Part shown: positions 15,487 through 23,814 of the stretch, in pieces
Layout: each line of letters begins with the position of its first letter
How positions within the stretch are numbered: the stretch's first letter is position 1
Assembly: GCA_050998615.1 (NCBI GenBank)
Contig: JBPCQA010000051.1
Coordinates: 1-64,000 of the forward strand
Reading direction: 5' to 3'
From: JBPCQA01 sp050998615
Lineage (GTDB): Bacteria > Actinomycetota > Actinomycetes > Propionibacteriales > Nocardioidaceae
DNA length: 64,000 nucleotides
Translations under genes and position numbers: made by a program
The notes under the pieces: generated by a model
The model's database searches: none
Told to the model about the DNA's origin: nothing
Seen by the model: only the letters and a program-made list of their open reading frames with translations

Positions 15487-16327
15487 GTGATCGTCCACAA
15501 GCTGTCGCGGACAGACGCGCGCCGCATCGCTGTCCCCGACAGCTGCTCGACAGCACCCGGCCGGCCGGCTTGGCCGAGACGGTGCGACGCCTGACCCTGC
15601 TGCAGAACGACCTTACTGCCGCCGTCGCGCCCAGTGCGGCGCTGGTCGGGTGGAGCCGGTTGGGGTCGTCTTGTCCTCGGAAGGCGGTCACCGAAGCGGT
15701 CGAGGAGCAGTCGCTGATCTACCTGCACGGCATGCTCCGACCTGCTGAGGACCTCGTGCTTTATCGCGCCGAGATGGCCGAATGGCCCGGCGCCGACGAG
15801 GTCCCGTACTGGCGCGCGACGGTCCGCTGACCTTGCGGGAGCTGCCCGACACCTGCACCGTTCGCTGGCGGTCGTCGGGGTGGAACAACAACCGCAACGT
15901 CGCGATGATGCTGGAGATGTTGGTGCTGCGCGGCGAGGTGGCCGTGGCGGGCCGTCGAGGACGCGACAGATTGTGGGACCTCGCGTTACGTATCTATCCC
16001 GACGACGAGGTCGTACCAACAGCGGAAGCGCATCGAATCCGTAACGAGCGTCGGTTGCGCGCCCTGGGTATCGCGCGCGCCCGGGGACCGGTCAGCCCAG
16101 GAGAGCCAAACGGCGTTGCGGACGTCGGTGAGCCCGCTGCCATCGACGGTGTGAAAGGGGAATGGCGCGTTGAGCCGAGCTACCTTGACGGGCCGTTCGG
16201 CGGCCGGGCGGCTGTCCTGTCACCGCTCGACCGGCTCGTCTTCGACCGCAAACGGATGGCCGAGATCTTCGAGTTCGACTACCAGCTCGAGATGTACAAG
16301 CCGGGGCGCCCGTTCCGACGGGGCTGA
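15487..16327 (+). pseudogene. Winged-helix DNA-binding protein (HTH_42/YcaQ-like), degraded
   Basis: GTG 15487 opens IVHKLSRTDARRIAV. Coding sense then moves to a second frame (LAETVRRLTLLQNDLTAAVA ... YLHGMLRPAEDLVLYRAEMA) and to a third (LTLRELPDTCTVRWRSSGWN ... IFEFDYQLEMYKPG). The order and motifs follow the YcaQ-like family, in which E. coli YcaQ (AlkX) unhooks interstrand DNA cross-links. A segment between the second and third parts is missing, and the C-terminal about 80 residues after LEMYKP are lost. At least two frameshifts plus truncation make this a pseudogene. Confidence 0.65.
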
Positions 16328-16394
16328 CGCCTTGACCGCCTGGATGTTCCAGACCGACCGGCCCGGAAGGAAGGTCGACAAGCAGATCCTGGAG

Positions 16395-16560
16395 CTAGTG
16401 TCGTGTGTGGGAAGTTGTTTGACCGATTCCCGTGAAGCGCCGGGGTGGATCGCAAGACCGGGGAGGAGGGCATAGCTGGGCCTATGGCCGACGACGAGAA
16501 CACAGCGAGGCGCCCGGCGAGCGCGGCAAGCGTAAACGTATTTCCCATGCACGACACTAG
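16395..16560. mobile_element. 166-bp miniature inverted-repeat element
   Basis: The left end CTAGTGTCGTGTGTGGGAAG and the right end (read on the minus strand) CTAGTGTCGTGCATGGGAAA share 11 identical outer bases and TGGGAA further in. CTAG at each border could be part of the termini or a target duplication. The interior has no full-length gene. This looks like a non-autonomous derivative of a DDE insertion sequence. It follows the truncated winged-helix gene directly, and no gene is visible from 16,561 to 16,849. Confidence 0.6.
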
Positions 16561-16849
16561 AGCCGGCGGAGGCGATCTCGTCCCCGGTGGTCACACATCT
16601 GCGCTACCACGTGTTGCGGTGATGAAGCCCCCGACAAGCTGCACCAGTCATCGACGGTGCTACGGCACGGAATGCCGACCAATCGGGCGCGCGACGCAGG
16701 CCCTGATCCCAGCATCTTCGCTGTTGAAGGGTGGTCGGCGACGCTGGTCTGCAGGTCATGGTCGACGGGGCCAGCGAGTACCCAGCAACATCACCGCTAC
16801 ATCAGGGGCCCACTAGACGTTGTTTGGCCAGGTCGAACGCGGGTGGACG

Positions 16850-18244
16850 TCAGAAGTTGATCATGTGGCCGGCGATGCCGTGCACGGCTTCCTTGATCGC
16901 CTCGGTCAATGTCGGGTGGGCGTGGATGTTGCGGGAAACTTCTGCGGCGGTGAGATCCCACTGTTGCGCCAACGTCAGCTCCGGAAGCAGCTCGGTCACG
17001 TCTGGGCCGATCAGGTGCGCGCCGAGGAACTCGCCGTACTCCGCATCGGCGACGATCTTCACGAAGCCACCTGGATCGCCGAGCCCGTGCGCCTTGCCAT
17101 TCGCGGTGAACGGGAACTTCGACACCTTGACGTCGTGGCCCCGCTCCTTTGCCTGCGCCTCGGTGTAGCCGAAGCTGGCGATCTGAGGCTGGCAGTACGT
17201 CGCCTTCGGCACCATCGCGTAGTCGATCTCCATGGTCTCGGCATCCGCGATCGTTTCGGCCGCCACGATGCCCATTGCCTCGGCGTTGTGCGCGAGCATC
17301 AGCTTCGCGGTGACATCGCCGATGGCGAAGATGCCGGGGAGGTTGGTGCGCATTCGCCCGTCGATGTCGATGGCGCCGCGCTCGGTGAGTTTGACACCGA
17401 CGCTTTCCAGACCGTAGCCCTCGACACGGGGCGCGAAACCGATAGCCTGCAAGACCTTGTCGGCTTCCAGAACTTCTTGGGAGTCGCCCTTGGTGACCGT
17501 CACCTTGACCGTGTCACCGCCGTCGTCGATCGCGTCGACCCGAGTCGACGTCAGCACCTTGACACCGAGTTTCTTGTAGCGCTTGGCGAGCTCGGCCGAG
17601 ACCTCCTCGTCTTCGAGCGGAACCATCCGATCGAGGAACTCCACGATCGTGACGTCGACGCCGTAGTTGGTCAACACGTAGGCAAACTCGACTCCGATCG
17701 CACCCGCCCCGGCGATGATGATCGAGCCCGGGAGGTCTTCGGTGAGGATCTGCTCTTCGTAGGTGACCACCCGCTCGCTGAGCTCTGTGCCGGGCAGCAG
17801 CCGAGTGGTGGCGCCGGTGGCGACGATGCAGTTGTCGAACGTGACAGTCTCAGAGCCTCCGGACCCGAGCTCGACCGACAAGGTGTTGGCGTCGGTGAAC
17901 GTGCCGTGGCCCTCGAGCTTGGTGATGTCGTTCTTCTTCATCAAGAAGTGCACGCCCTTGACCCGCCCGTCGGCGACCTTGCGGCTACGCGAGAACGCGG
18001 CTGTGTAGTCGAACTTCACGTCGCCAGAGATCCCGAATGTCTTGGCGTCCACGGTGAAGATGTGCGCGAGCTCGGCGTTGCGAAGCAGCGCCTTGCTCGG
18101 GATGCAGCCCACATTGAGGCAGACACCCCCCCAGTACTTCTGCTCCACGATTGCCGTCTTCAACCCCAGCTGAGCGGCTCTGATCGCCGCGACGTAGCCA
18201 CCCGGCCCGGCGCCCAGCACCACAACATCGAAGTGTGAAGTCAT
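16850..18244 (-). CDS. lpd: Dihydrolipoamide dehydrogenase (E3)
   Basis: This 464-residue cytoplasmic FAD enzyme reoxidises dihydrolipoamide of the pyruvate and 2-oxoglutarate dehydrogenase complexes with NAD+. The FAD motif VVLGAGPGGYVAAIRAAQLG is at residues 7-26. The redox disulfide lies in GGVCLNVGCIPSK (Cys 42 and 47), the NAD-binding motif IAGAGAIGVEFA is near residue 175, and the His-Glu dyad is in HAHPTLTEAIKE near the C-terminus. Length is normal and the start is ATG 18244. The gene stands alone, without E2 or E1 genes nearby, as is usual in actinobacteria. Confidence 0.95.
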   Translation of the reverse strand: MTSHFDVVVLGAGPGGYVAAIRAAQLGLKTAIVEQKYWGGVCLNVGCIPSKALLRNAELAHIFTVDAKTFGISGDVKFDYTAAFSRSRKVADGRVKGVHFLMKKNDITKLEGHGTFTDANTLSVELGSGGSETVTFDNCIVATGATTRLLPGTELSERVVTYEEQILTEDLPGSIIIAGAGAIGVEFAYVLTNYGVDVTIVEFLDRMVPLEDEEVSAELAKRYKKLGVKVLTSTRVDAIDDGGDTVKVTVTKGDSQEVLEADKVLQAIGFAPRVEGYGLESVGVKLTERGAIDIDGRMRTNLPGIFAIGDVTAKLMLAHNAEAMGIVAAETIADAETMEIDYAMVPKATYCQPQIASFGYTEAQAKERGHDVKVSKFPFTANGKAHGLGDPGGFVKIVADAEYGEFLGAHLIGPDVTELLPELTLAQQWDLTAAEVSRNIHAHPTLTEAIKEAVHGIAGHMINF

Positions 18245-18424
18245 AGCAGCAGCCTAGGAGCCGCCGCGAGTCGGGAGTAGCCGGGCTCGCGCCGTGTTCC
18301 GTCCCAGCTGGCAGCGGTTCTTGCCGACCAGCGGGCGGAGGGTTGCGACGTACGGCGAGTTGGGGTGAGCTCAGCGTCTGATCTTGCGGGCAGGGCGGAG
18401 CAGGCAGTGCGTGACAACGCCGGA

Positions 18425-18853
18425 TTAACCCGATTCGCTGGTCCGGTCGTTTTCGGCAAGTGCCTCGCCGCGAAACCGCTGGATGCTGTAGACGAGCAGC
18501 CCGAAGGCCACCAGACCCGACGCGATAATGCTGATGCCGGTGGCCCAACCACCAAACGGCAGGTGAGGGCCCAGCGCTCCCACCGACGGCACCGGAGGGT
18601 CGAGCCCCCAGATCACGCCCACGGCCATCAACGCGATGGCGCCGAGCGCACTCATCACGATCCTCGGGTACGTCGACACTCCCGCCTTTGCGACGCCGAA
18701 CGCCTTGCGTTTGACCGGTTCAACCCGTTGTTCGGCCCACGCGTACTCCTGGGAGAGCACTACGAGCCCGGCCAGCAGTAACAACAGCCCGGGGCCTGGA
18801 AGGATCAGCGCGCCGATTCCAAGCACCACCAGCACCCAGCCCAGCACGGTCAC
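18425..18853 (-). CDS. PGPGW-family transmembrane protein
   Basis: This 142-residue protein has two N-terminal helices (VLGWVLVVLGIGALILPGPG, LLLLLAGLVVLSQEYAWAE) and two more in the C-terminal half. The ILPGPG turn and EYAWAEQRVEPVKRKA match the PGPGW family of unknown function. Between it and lpd (18,245-18,424) lies only a degenerate copy of two intergenic repeats. Confidence 0.75.
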   Translation of the reverse strand: MTVLGWVLVVLGIGALILPGPGLLLLLAGLVVLSQEYAWAEQRVEPVKRKAFGVAKAGVSTYPRIVMSALGAIALMAVGVIWGLDPPVPSVGALGPHLPFGGWATGISIIASGLVAFGLLVYSIQRFRGEALAENDRTSESG

Positions 18854-19014
18854 CGATGTCTTGCGCAGCGGAATCCGCTCCCCTCATCGTCGGACCATTT
18901 CCAGTCAGCAGCGTGGCGACGACCATACGGCAAGGGACACGGGACGGCAGCCCAGGCTCAAGCCGTTGCTCCGCTGGGTAGGAGGCCTGACAACGACCGT
19001 CTTTTTCGACGCTA

Positions 19015-19066
19015 CGGCTGAAGAGGAGTGCACCTCCTGCGCGAGACGCGTTCAGCCACAGCCCCC
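19015..19066. repeat. Inverted repeat CGGCTGAA ... TTCAGCC (copy 1)
   Basis: GCTACGGCTGAAGAGGAG and GCGCGAGACGCGTTCAGCCA form a stem of about 7 bp around a CACCTCC-containing loop. A second copy with the same order (CGGCTGAA, CACCTCC-like core, GCGAGACGCTTTCAGCCG) is at 48,286-48,341. It lies in the 280-bp gap upstream of ppdK and could act as a terminator for the neighbouring gene or as a REP-like element. Confidence 0.45.
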
Positions 19067-19133
19067 GGAAGAGGGCGAGGCGCGGCAGGAAGGATGGCGG
19101 TAGGTTGGGTGGCCTCATTCGAAGGGGCAGGAC

Positions 19134-21857
19134 ATGTCAACATACGTCTGGGACTTCAACGAAGGCAGCGCATCCCAAAAGGACCTGCTCGGTGGCAAGG
19201 GCGCCAACCTCGCCGAGATGACCAACCTTGGGTTGCCGGTCCCGCCGGGGTTCACGATCACCACCGATGCCTGCCGCGTCTACCTCGAGACCGGCGAGCT
19301 CCCCGCCGAGCTGGCCGGGGAAATCGTCACGCACCTAACCGCGCTCGAGAAGGAGATGGGCCGCACATTGGGTCAAGCCGACGACCCACTGCTGGTGTCG
19401 GTGCGTTCGGGCGCGAAGTTCTCGATGCCGGGCATGATGGAGACGGTCTTGAACATCGGGCTCAACGACTCGTCGGTCGAGGGGCTGGCGAAGATCTCCG
19501 GCAACCCGCGGTTCGCGTGGGACTCCTATCGGCGGCTGCTGTCGATGTTCGGCGCCACCGTGCTGGACGTGGAGCGCGCCGTCTTCGACGAGGCGCTGGA
19601 CTCCGCGAAGGAGGCCAAGGGCGCGAAGACAGATCTTGACCTGGATGTGGACGACATCAGGACTTTGGTGTCGACGTACCAGGAGATTATCTCCAAACAG
19701 ACCGGCGACGACTTCCCCCAAGACCCGCGCCGGCAGCTCGACCTCGCGGTGCGCGCGGTGTTCTCCTCGTGGAACACCGACCGGGCCAAGGTCTACCGAC
19801 GCCAAGAGCGCATCCCCGACGACCTTGGCACCGCAGTCAACATCTGCGCGATGGTCTTCGGCAACCTTGGTGACGACTCGGGCACCGGGGTGTGCTTCAC
19901 GAGAGACCCAGCGTCGGGCCATCAGGGCGTGTACGGCGACTACCTCGCTAACGCCCAAGGCGAAGACGTCGTGGCGGGCATCCGCAACACGCTGCCGCTG
20001 ATCGCGCTCGGCGACAACGACCCCAAGTCCTATCAGCAGCTGCTGTCGATCATGGAGACGCTGGAGCGCCACTACCAGGACATGTGCGACATCGAGTTCA
20101 CGGTCGAGCGGGGCAAGCTGTGGATGCTGCAGACCCGGGTCGGCAAGCGCACCGCGGCGGCGGCGTTCCGGATCGCCGTGCAGCTGGCCGACGAGGGAGT
20201 CATCGACCTCGACGAGGCGCTGCGCCGAGTGACCGGCCAACAGCTCGCGCAGCTGATGTTCCCTCAGTTCGACACCGGCAGTGAGCGCACCAAGATCGCG
20301 TCGGGCATGGGCGCGAGCCCCGGCGCCGCGGTTGGCAAGGCGGCGTTCGACTCGGCGACCACGGTCGAGTGGGCCGCCAAGGGCGAAAGCGTCATCTTGG
20401 TACGCCGGGAGACCAACCCCGACGACCTGCGCGGCATGATCGCGGCCAAGGGCGTGCTGACCAGCCGCGGCGGCAAGACGTCGCACGCGGCAGTGGTGGC
20501 TCGCGGCATGGGCCGTACCTGCGTCGTGGGCGTGGAGGCACTTCGGGTCGATCCGAGGCGCAAGGAGTTCCGCACCCCCGACGGGGCGCACATCGAAGAG
20601 GGTGACCTGCTGGCGATCGACGGCTCGACCGGGGAAGTCTTCGCCGGCGATGTTGCCGTCACCCAAAGCGCGGTCGTCGACGCGTTGCTCGGCACCTCGT
20701 CCGAGTCACCAGGAACCGCTGCCGACGCCGATGCGAAGGCTGACCACGCCGAGCTCGTCGACGCGGTGATCCGCCTGATGGAGCACGCGGACAAGACCCG
20801 CCGGATGGGGGTCCGGGCGAACGCCGACACACCAGAAGACGCCAAGCGGGCCAGAGACTTCGGCGCGGAGGGCATCGGGTTGTGTCGCACCGAGCACATG
20901 TTTTTGGGTTCACGACGCAAGATCGTCGAGCGGGTCATCTTGGCCAGCAGCGACGAGCAGCGCGAATCCGCCCTCGAGGAGTTGCTGCCGCTGCAACGCA
21001 ACGACTTCCTCGGGATCTTCGAGGCGATGGACGGGCTGCCGGTCGTCGTACGCCTGCTCGACCCGCCATTGCACGAGTTCCTGCCCGATCTCACCGAGCT
21101 CTCGGTCAAGGTCGCGGTGGCCGAGGCGCTCGGCAGGCCCGACGAGGAGGCGGCCGCCCTGCTCAAGGAGGTGCAGCGCCACGACGAGACCAACCCCATG
21201 CTCGGGATGCGCGGGGTGCGGCTCGGGCTGGCGGTGCCGGGGCTGTTCTTGTTGCAGGTCCGGGCGATCGCGGAGGCGACGGCGGAGCTGAAGAAGCGCG
21301 GCCTTAACCCGCATCCGGAGATCATGGTGCCGCTCGTCGCGGACGTGCGCGAGTTGTCGATCATCCGAGAGCAGGCGCTGGAGACGATCGCGGAGGTGGC
21401 GGCCGAGTCGGGTTTGGAGCTGACGTTCGCGATCGGGACGATGATCGAGCTGCCACGTGCGGCAGTGACCGCACATGAGATCGCCAACGAGGCGGAGTTC
21501 TTCTCGTTCGGTACCAACGACATGACCCAGACCACATGGGGTTTCAGCCGCGACGACGTCGAGGCCGAGTTTTTCCCGCAGTACATCGAGGACGGCATCT
21601 TCGACGTCAGCCCGTTCGAGACGCTCGACGTGGCCGGTGTCGGGCGCATCATCAGCGTCGCCGCCTGGGAAGGCAAGGAGACCCGCAAGGATCTCGTGCT
21701 GGGCATCTGCGGCGAGCATGGCGGCGATCCAGCCTCGATCCACTTCTTCGAGACGATCCTGCTCGACTACGTCTCGTGTTCGCCGTTCCGGGTGCCGGTG
21801 GCCCGGCTGGAGTCTGCTCGGGCCACGCTCGAGTCGGCCGAGTCCACCACGTCGTAG
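19134..21857 (+). CDS. ppdK: Pyruvate, phosphate dikinase
   Basis: This 907-residue cytoplasmic enzyme interconverts pyruvate + ATP + Pi and phosphoenolpyruvate + AMP + PPi. Domains in order are the ATP-grasp nucleotide-binding domain (residues 1-340, GGKGANLAEMTNLGLPVPPG), the phosphohistidine domain with TSRGGKTSHAAVVARGMGRT (His near 451), and the PEP-utilising TIM barrel (GIGLCRTEHMF ... FSFGTNDMTQTTWG ... GICGEHGGDP with the catalytic Cys). Length is normal. The ATG is preceded by GGGGCAGG. Together with the pyrophosphatase gene 11 kb away it would favour gluconeogenic PEP formation, but no operon link exists. Confidence 0.95.
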   Translation: MSTYVWDFNEGSASQKDLLGGKGANLAEMTNLGLPVPPGFTITTDACRVYLETGELPAELAGEIVTHLTALEKEMGRTLGQADDPLLVSVRSGAKFSMPGMMETVLNIGLNDSSVEGLAKISGNPRFAWDSYRRLLSMFGATVLDVERAVFDEALDSAKEAKGAKTDLDLDVDDIRTLVSTYQEIISKQTGDDFPQDPRRQLDLAVRAVFSSWNTDRAKVYRRQERIPDDLGTAVNICAMVFGNLGDDSGTGVCFTRDPASGHQGVYGDYLANAQGEDVVAGIRNTLPLIALGDNDPKSYQQLLSIMETLERHYQDMCDIEFTVERGKLWMLQTRVGKRTAAAAFRIAVQLADEGVIDLDEALRRVTGQQLAQLMFPQFDTGSERTKIASGMGASPGAAVGKAAFDSATTVEWAAKGESVILVRRETNPDDLRGMIAAKGVLTSRGGKTSHAAVVARGMGRTCVVGVEALRVDPRRKEFRTPDGAHIEEGDLLAIDGSTGEVFAGDVAVTQSAVVDALLGTSSESPGTAADADAKADHAELVDAVIRLMEHADKTRRMGVRANADTPEDAKRARDFGAEGIGLCRTEHMFLGSRRKIVERVILASSDEQRESALEELLPLQRNDFLGIFEAMDGLPVVVRLLDPPLHEFLPDLTELSVKVAVAEALGRPDEEAAALLKEVQRHDETNPMLGMRGVRLGLAVPGLFLLQVRAIAEATAELKKRGLNPHPEIMVPLVADVRELSIIREQALETIAEVAAESGLELTFAIGTMIELPRAAVTAHEIANEAEFFSFGTNDMTQTTWGFSRDDVEAEFFPQYIEDGIFDVSPFETLDVAGVGRIISVAAWEGKETRKDLVLGICGEHGGDPASIHFFETILLDYVSCSPFRVPVARLESARATLESAESTTS

Positions 21858-21877
21858 CCGCACGCTGTCGGTGCGGC
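21857..21877 (+). terminator. Hairpin after ppdK
   Basis: GCCGCAC-GCTGTCG-GTGCGGC is a perfect 7-bp stem starting at the ppdK stop. There is no T-run, as is usual in high-GC actinobacterial terminators. Confidence 0.5.
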
Positions 21878-21983
21878 CGGGTATGGCGGGCTGGAAATCT
21901 CGGCGGTGAGCCGTGTCAGAATGTGGGCTGACACCTCCATGCATGTCCTGACATCTCCAGGCACGAAGATCGGAGCCCCCACC

Positions 21984-23057
21984 GTGACCCGAATCGTGGT
22001 TCACATCGGGCCGTGGAAGACGGCGACCACCTATATCCAGCGCGGCCTGTTCGCGAACGCCGACCTGCTGGCTCGGCACGGCGTCTACCTTCCCACCGCG
22101 GGGCGGCTGGAGCTGGAGAACAACGCGGTGTCCCATCACCACCTCGCCTGGGAGCTCACCGGAGATCGACGCTTTCGGTCGGCGGTTGGCGGCTGGGACG
22201 CGCTTACCGAGGAGCTCGCCGGCGTAGATGCCGAGACCGTGTTGATCGCCTCGGAGGCGTTCGACCCGGCGATCACGGCCGCAGGCGCCGGAGACCAGCT
22301 CGAGCAGCGGCTCACCGCGCTGAGTGACGACGTGACGATCGTGTACGTCGTCCGCGACCAGCTGTCGTTGATCAACAGCACTTACGGGCAGTTGGTCAAG
22401 CTGTTCGAAGAGGTTGGACCCTTCGTCCCCTATGTCAAGCGAGTGCTCAGCTCTGGAGAGGTGGATCTCGAGCGCAGCTATGTGCCCTGGATCGAATCCG
22501 ACGTCATCGACTTCGTCGCGATCCCGCTGCCGCAACTGCTCGACGGCGACCCGCTGGCGGCGTTCTTGCGGGCCGCGCGAATCGACGTGCCCGCCGACGA
22601 GCTCGTCACCATGGACGAGCCGGTCAACACCTCACTCGGACCGGTTGGGGTCGAGGCGACTCGGCTGCTCGCGAAATACCTGCGCGCGGTGAACCCGAAG
22701 TTCGCCGCCTCCGACATGGCGGCCCGCAAGCTGCACCGGATGGCGGCTGCGCAGGCTCGGACCGCCGGCTGGTGTGACGACCCCTACTGGGGCTGGCCGC
22801 GTGGGCTTGCGGTCGCGGCGGCCGAGCAGCTCGAGCCGTCCAACCAGCGGTTCGCTCATGCGGCGTGGGGCACTGACTGGTCGCTGCCGATGCCGGTCGA
22901 CGAGCCGCAGGCCAGGGTCACACTGATGAGCCTGACGCCGGTCGAGCTCGACACGATCCACCAGTACGTCGCCACGATGGCCCAGCGCTACTCGCGGATG
23001 CGTAAGCAGCAGCAGAAGCAGGACAACGCGGCGGCAGAGGACTCGGACGACGAGTGA
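21984..23057 (+). CDS. Sulfotransferase-like P-loop protein
   Basis: The 357-residue product opens MTRIVVHIGPWKTATTYIQR, the HIGxxKTGTTxLQ phosphate-binding loop of PAPS-dependent sulfotransferases, with Ala for Gly in KTAT. A second conserved strand is VTIVYVVRDQLSLINSTYGQ (VxRxPxxxxxSxY-like; the usual Pro is Gln here). The tail is Gln/Glu-rich (RMRKQQQKQDNAAAEDSDDE). GTG 21984 has GGAG 8 bp upstream; longer in-frame starts (ATG 21918) add a non-conserved leader. The substrate is unknown. No cell-envelope glycan genes lie nearby, and the altered motifs mean sulfotransfer is not certain. Confidence 0.65.
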   Translation: MTRIVVHIGPWKTATTYIQRGLFANADLLARHGVYLPTAGRLELENNAVSHHHLAWELTGDRRFRSAVGGWDALTEELAGVDAETVLIASEAFDPAITAAGAGDQLEQRLTALSDDVTIVYVVRDQLSLINSTYGQLVKLFEEVGPFVPYVKRVLSSGEVDLERSYVPWIESDVIDFVAIPLPQLLDGDPLAAFLRAARIDVPADELVTMDEPVNTSLGPVGVEATRLLAKYLRAVNPKFAASDMAARKLHRMAAAQARTAGWCDDPYWGWPRGLAVAAAEQLEPSNQRFAHAAWGTDWSLPMPVDEPQARVTLMSLTPVELDTIHQYVATMAQRYSRMRKQQQKQDNAAAEDSDDE

Positions 23058-23121
23058 CGCCCGGGCGGGCCGACGTACCCGCCGAATGCAGATCAAGAAG
23101 CCGGTGCTGAACGGCTCGTCG

Positions 23122-23814
23122 TTATGCGTATCTGAGCCACCACGGCAACACTGCAAGCATGCTGGCCAGCGCGAGGACCAGCCAGTCTCCCCACTGCCAT
23201 GGGGCCGGCTCGGCCCAGGAGCGCCGCGATGCCTGCGCGAACCCGCGGGCGTCCATCGCCACGGCCATCGCGCCGGCATGCCGCATCGACACCACGAGCA
23301 GCGCGAATGCGCTGGCCGCGGCGCCCCTGACGCGGCGCATTGGCCCGCCATCAAGACCCAGCCCACGGGCTCGGCGGGCCCGCTGGACCTGCTGCCACTG
23401 CTCGCCCAGTGATCCGAGTCGCTGCAATGCCGCCACCGATCCGACCACGGCACGGGCCGGCAGGTGCAGGCGTTGAGCCAGGTGGTCGCCGAGCGCGCTC
23501 GGCCGGAGCATCGGCGTCAGCAGCGCCGCCGGCAGCACGATGTAGACGATGCGCAGGCCGGCGCCGACGGAGGTGTCGAGGTGGTGGCCGCCGTACAACC
23601 AGGTGGAAAGCGTGATCGACGCCGCGGCGATGCCGCCCAGCAGCAGGCGCCAGCCGGTGCCGCGCAGGTCTCGGAGCAGCCAGCCCAACGCCACCGCCTC
23701 GACCGCGACGCCGATCAGCCCGAGTCGGATGGAGTTGACGGCGAGCGCGCCGAACACCGGCAGCAGGCACCCGATGAGCACGCCAAGAGGGCCGAGATGG
23801 CGTGGCGGGGTCAT
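23122..23814 (-). CDS. ykoC: ECF transporter transmembrane (T) component of the thiamine-precursor system
   Basis: This 230-residue CbiQ-type integral membrane protein couples the ATPase to the substrate-binding subunit. Helices include LGVLIGCLLPVFGALAVNSI and LGLIGVAVEAVALGWLL. The family's Ala-Arg coupling motifs are visible as QRARRARGLGLDGG and MAVAMDARGFAQ. The ATG at 23814 overlaps the stop of the ATPase gene (ATGA). It is the last gene of the riboswitch-controlled ykoE-ykoD-ykoC operon. Confidence 0.82.
   Translation of the reverse strand: MTPPRHLGPLGVLIGCLLPVFGALAVNSIRLGLIGVAVEAVALGWLLRDLRGTGWRLLLGGIAAASITLSTWLYGGHHLDTSVGAGLRIVYIVLPAALLTPMLRPSALGDHLAQRLHLPARAVVGSVAALQRLGSLGEQWQQVQRARRARGLGLDGGPMRRVRGAAASAFALLVVSMRHAGAMAVAMDARGFAQASRRSWAEPAPWQWGDWLVLALASMLAVLPWWLRYA

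Noticed and set aside
16820..18238. 472-codon open frame on the plus strand
   Set aside because: It is the antisense shadow of lpd, a common effect of high-GC codon bias; its composition is His/Arg/Asp-rich without any family motif. The same applies to the long minus-strand frames opposite ppdK, clpC and tilS.
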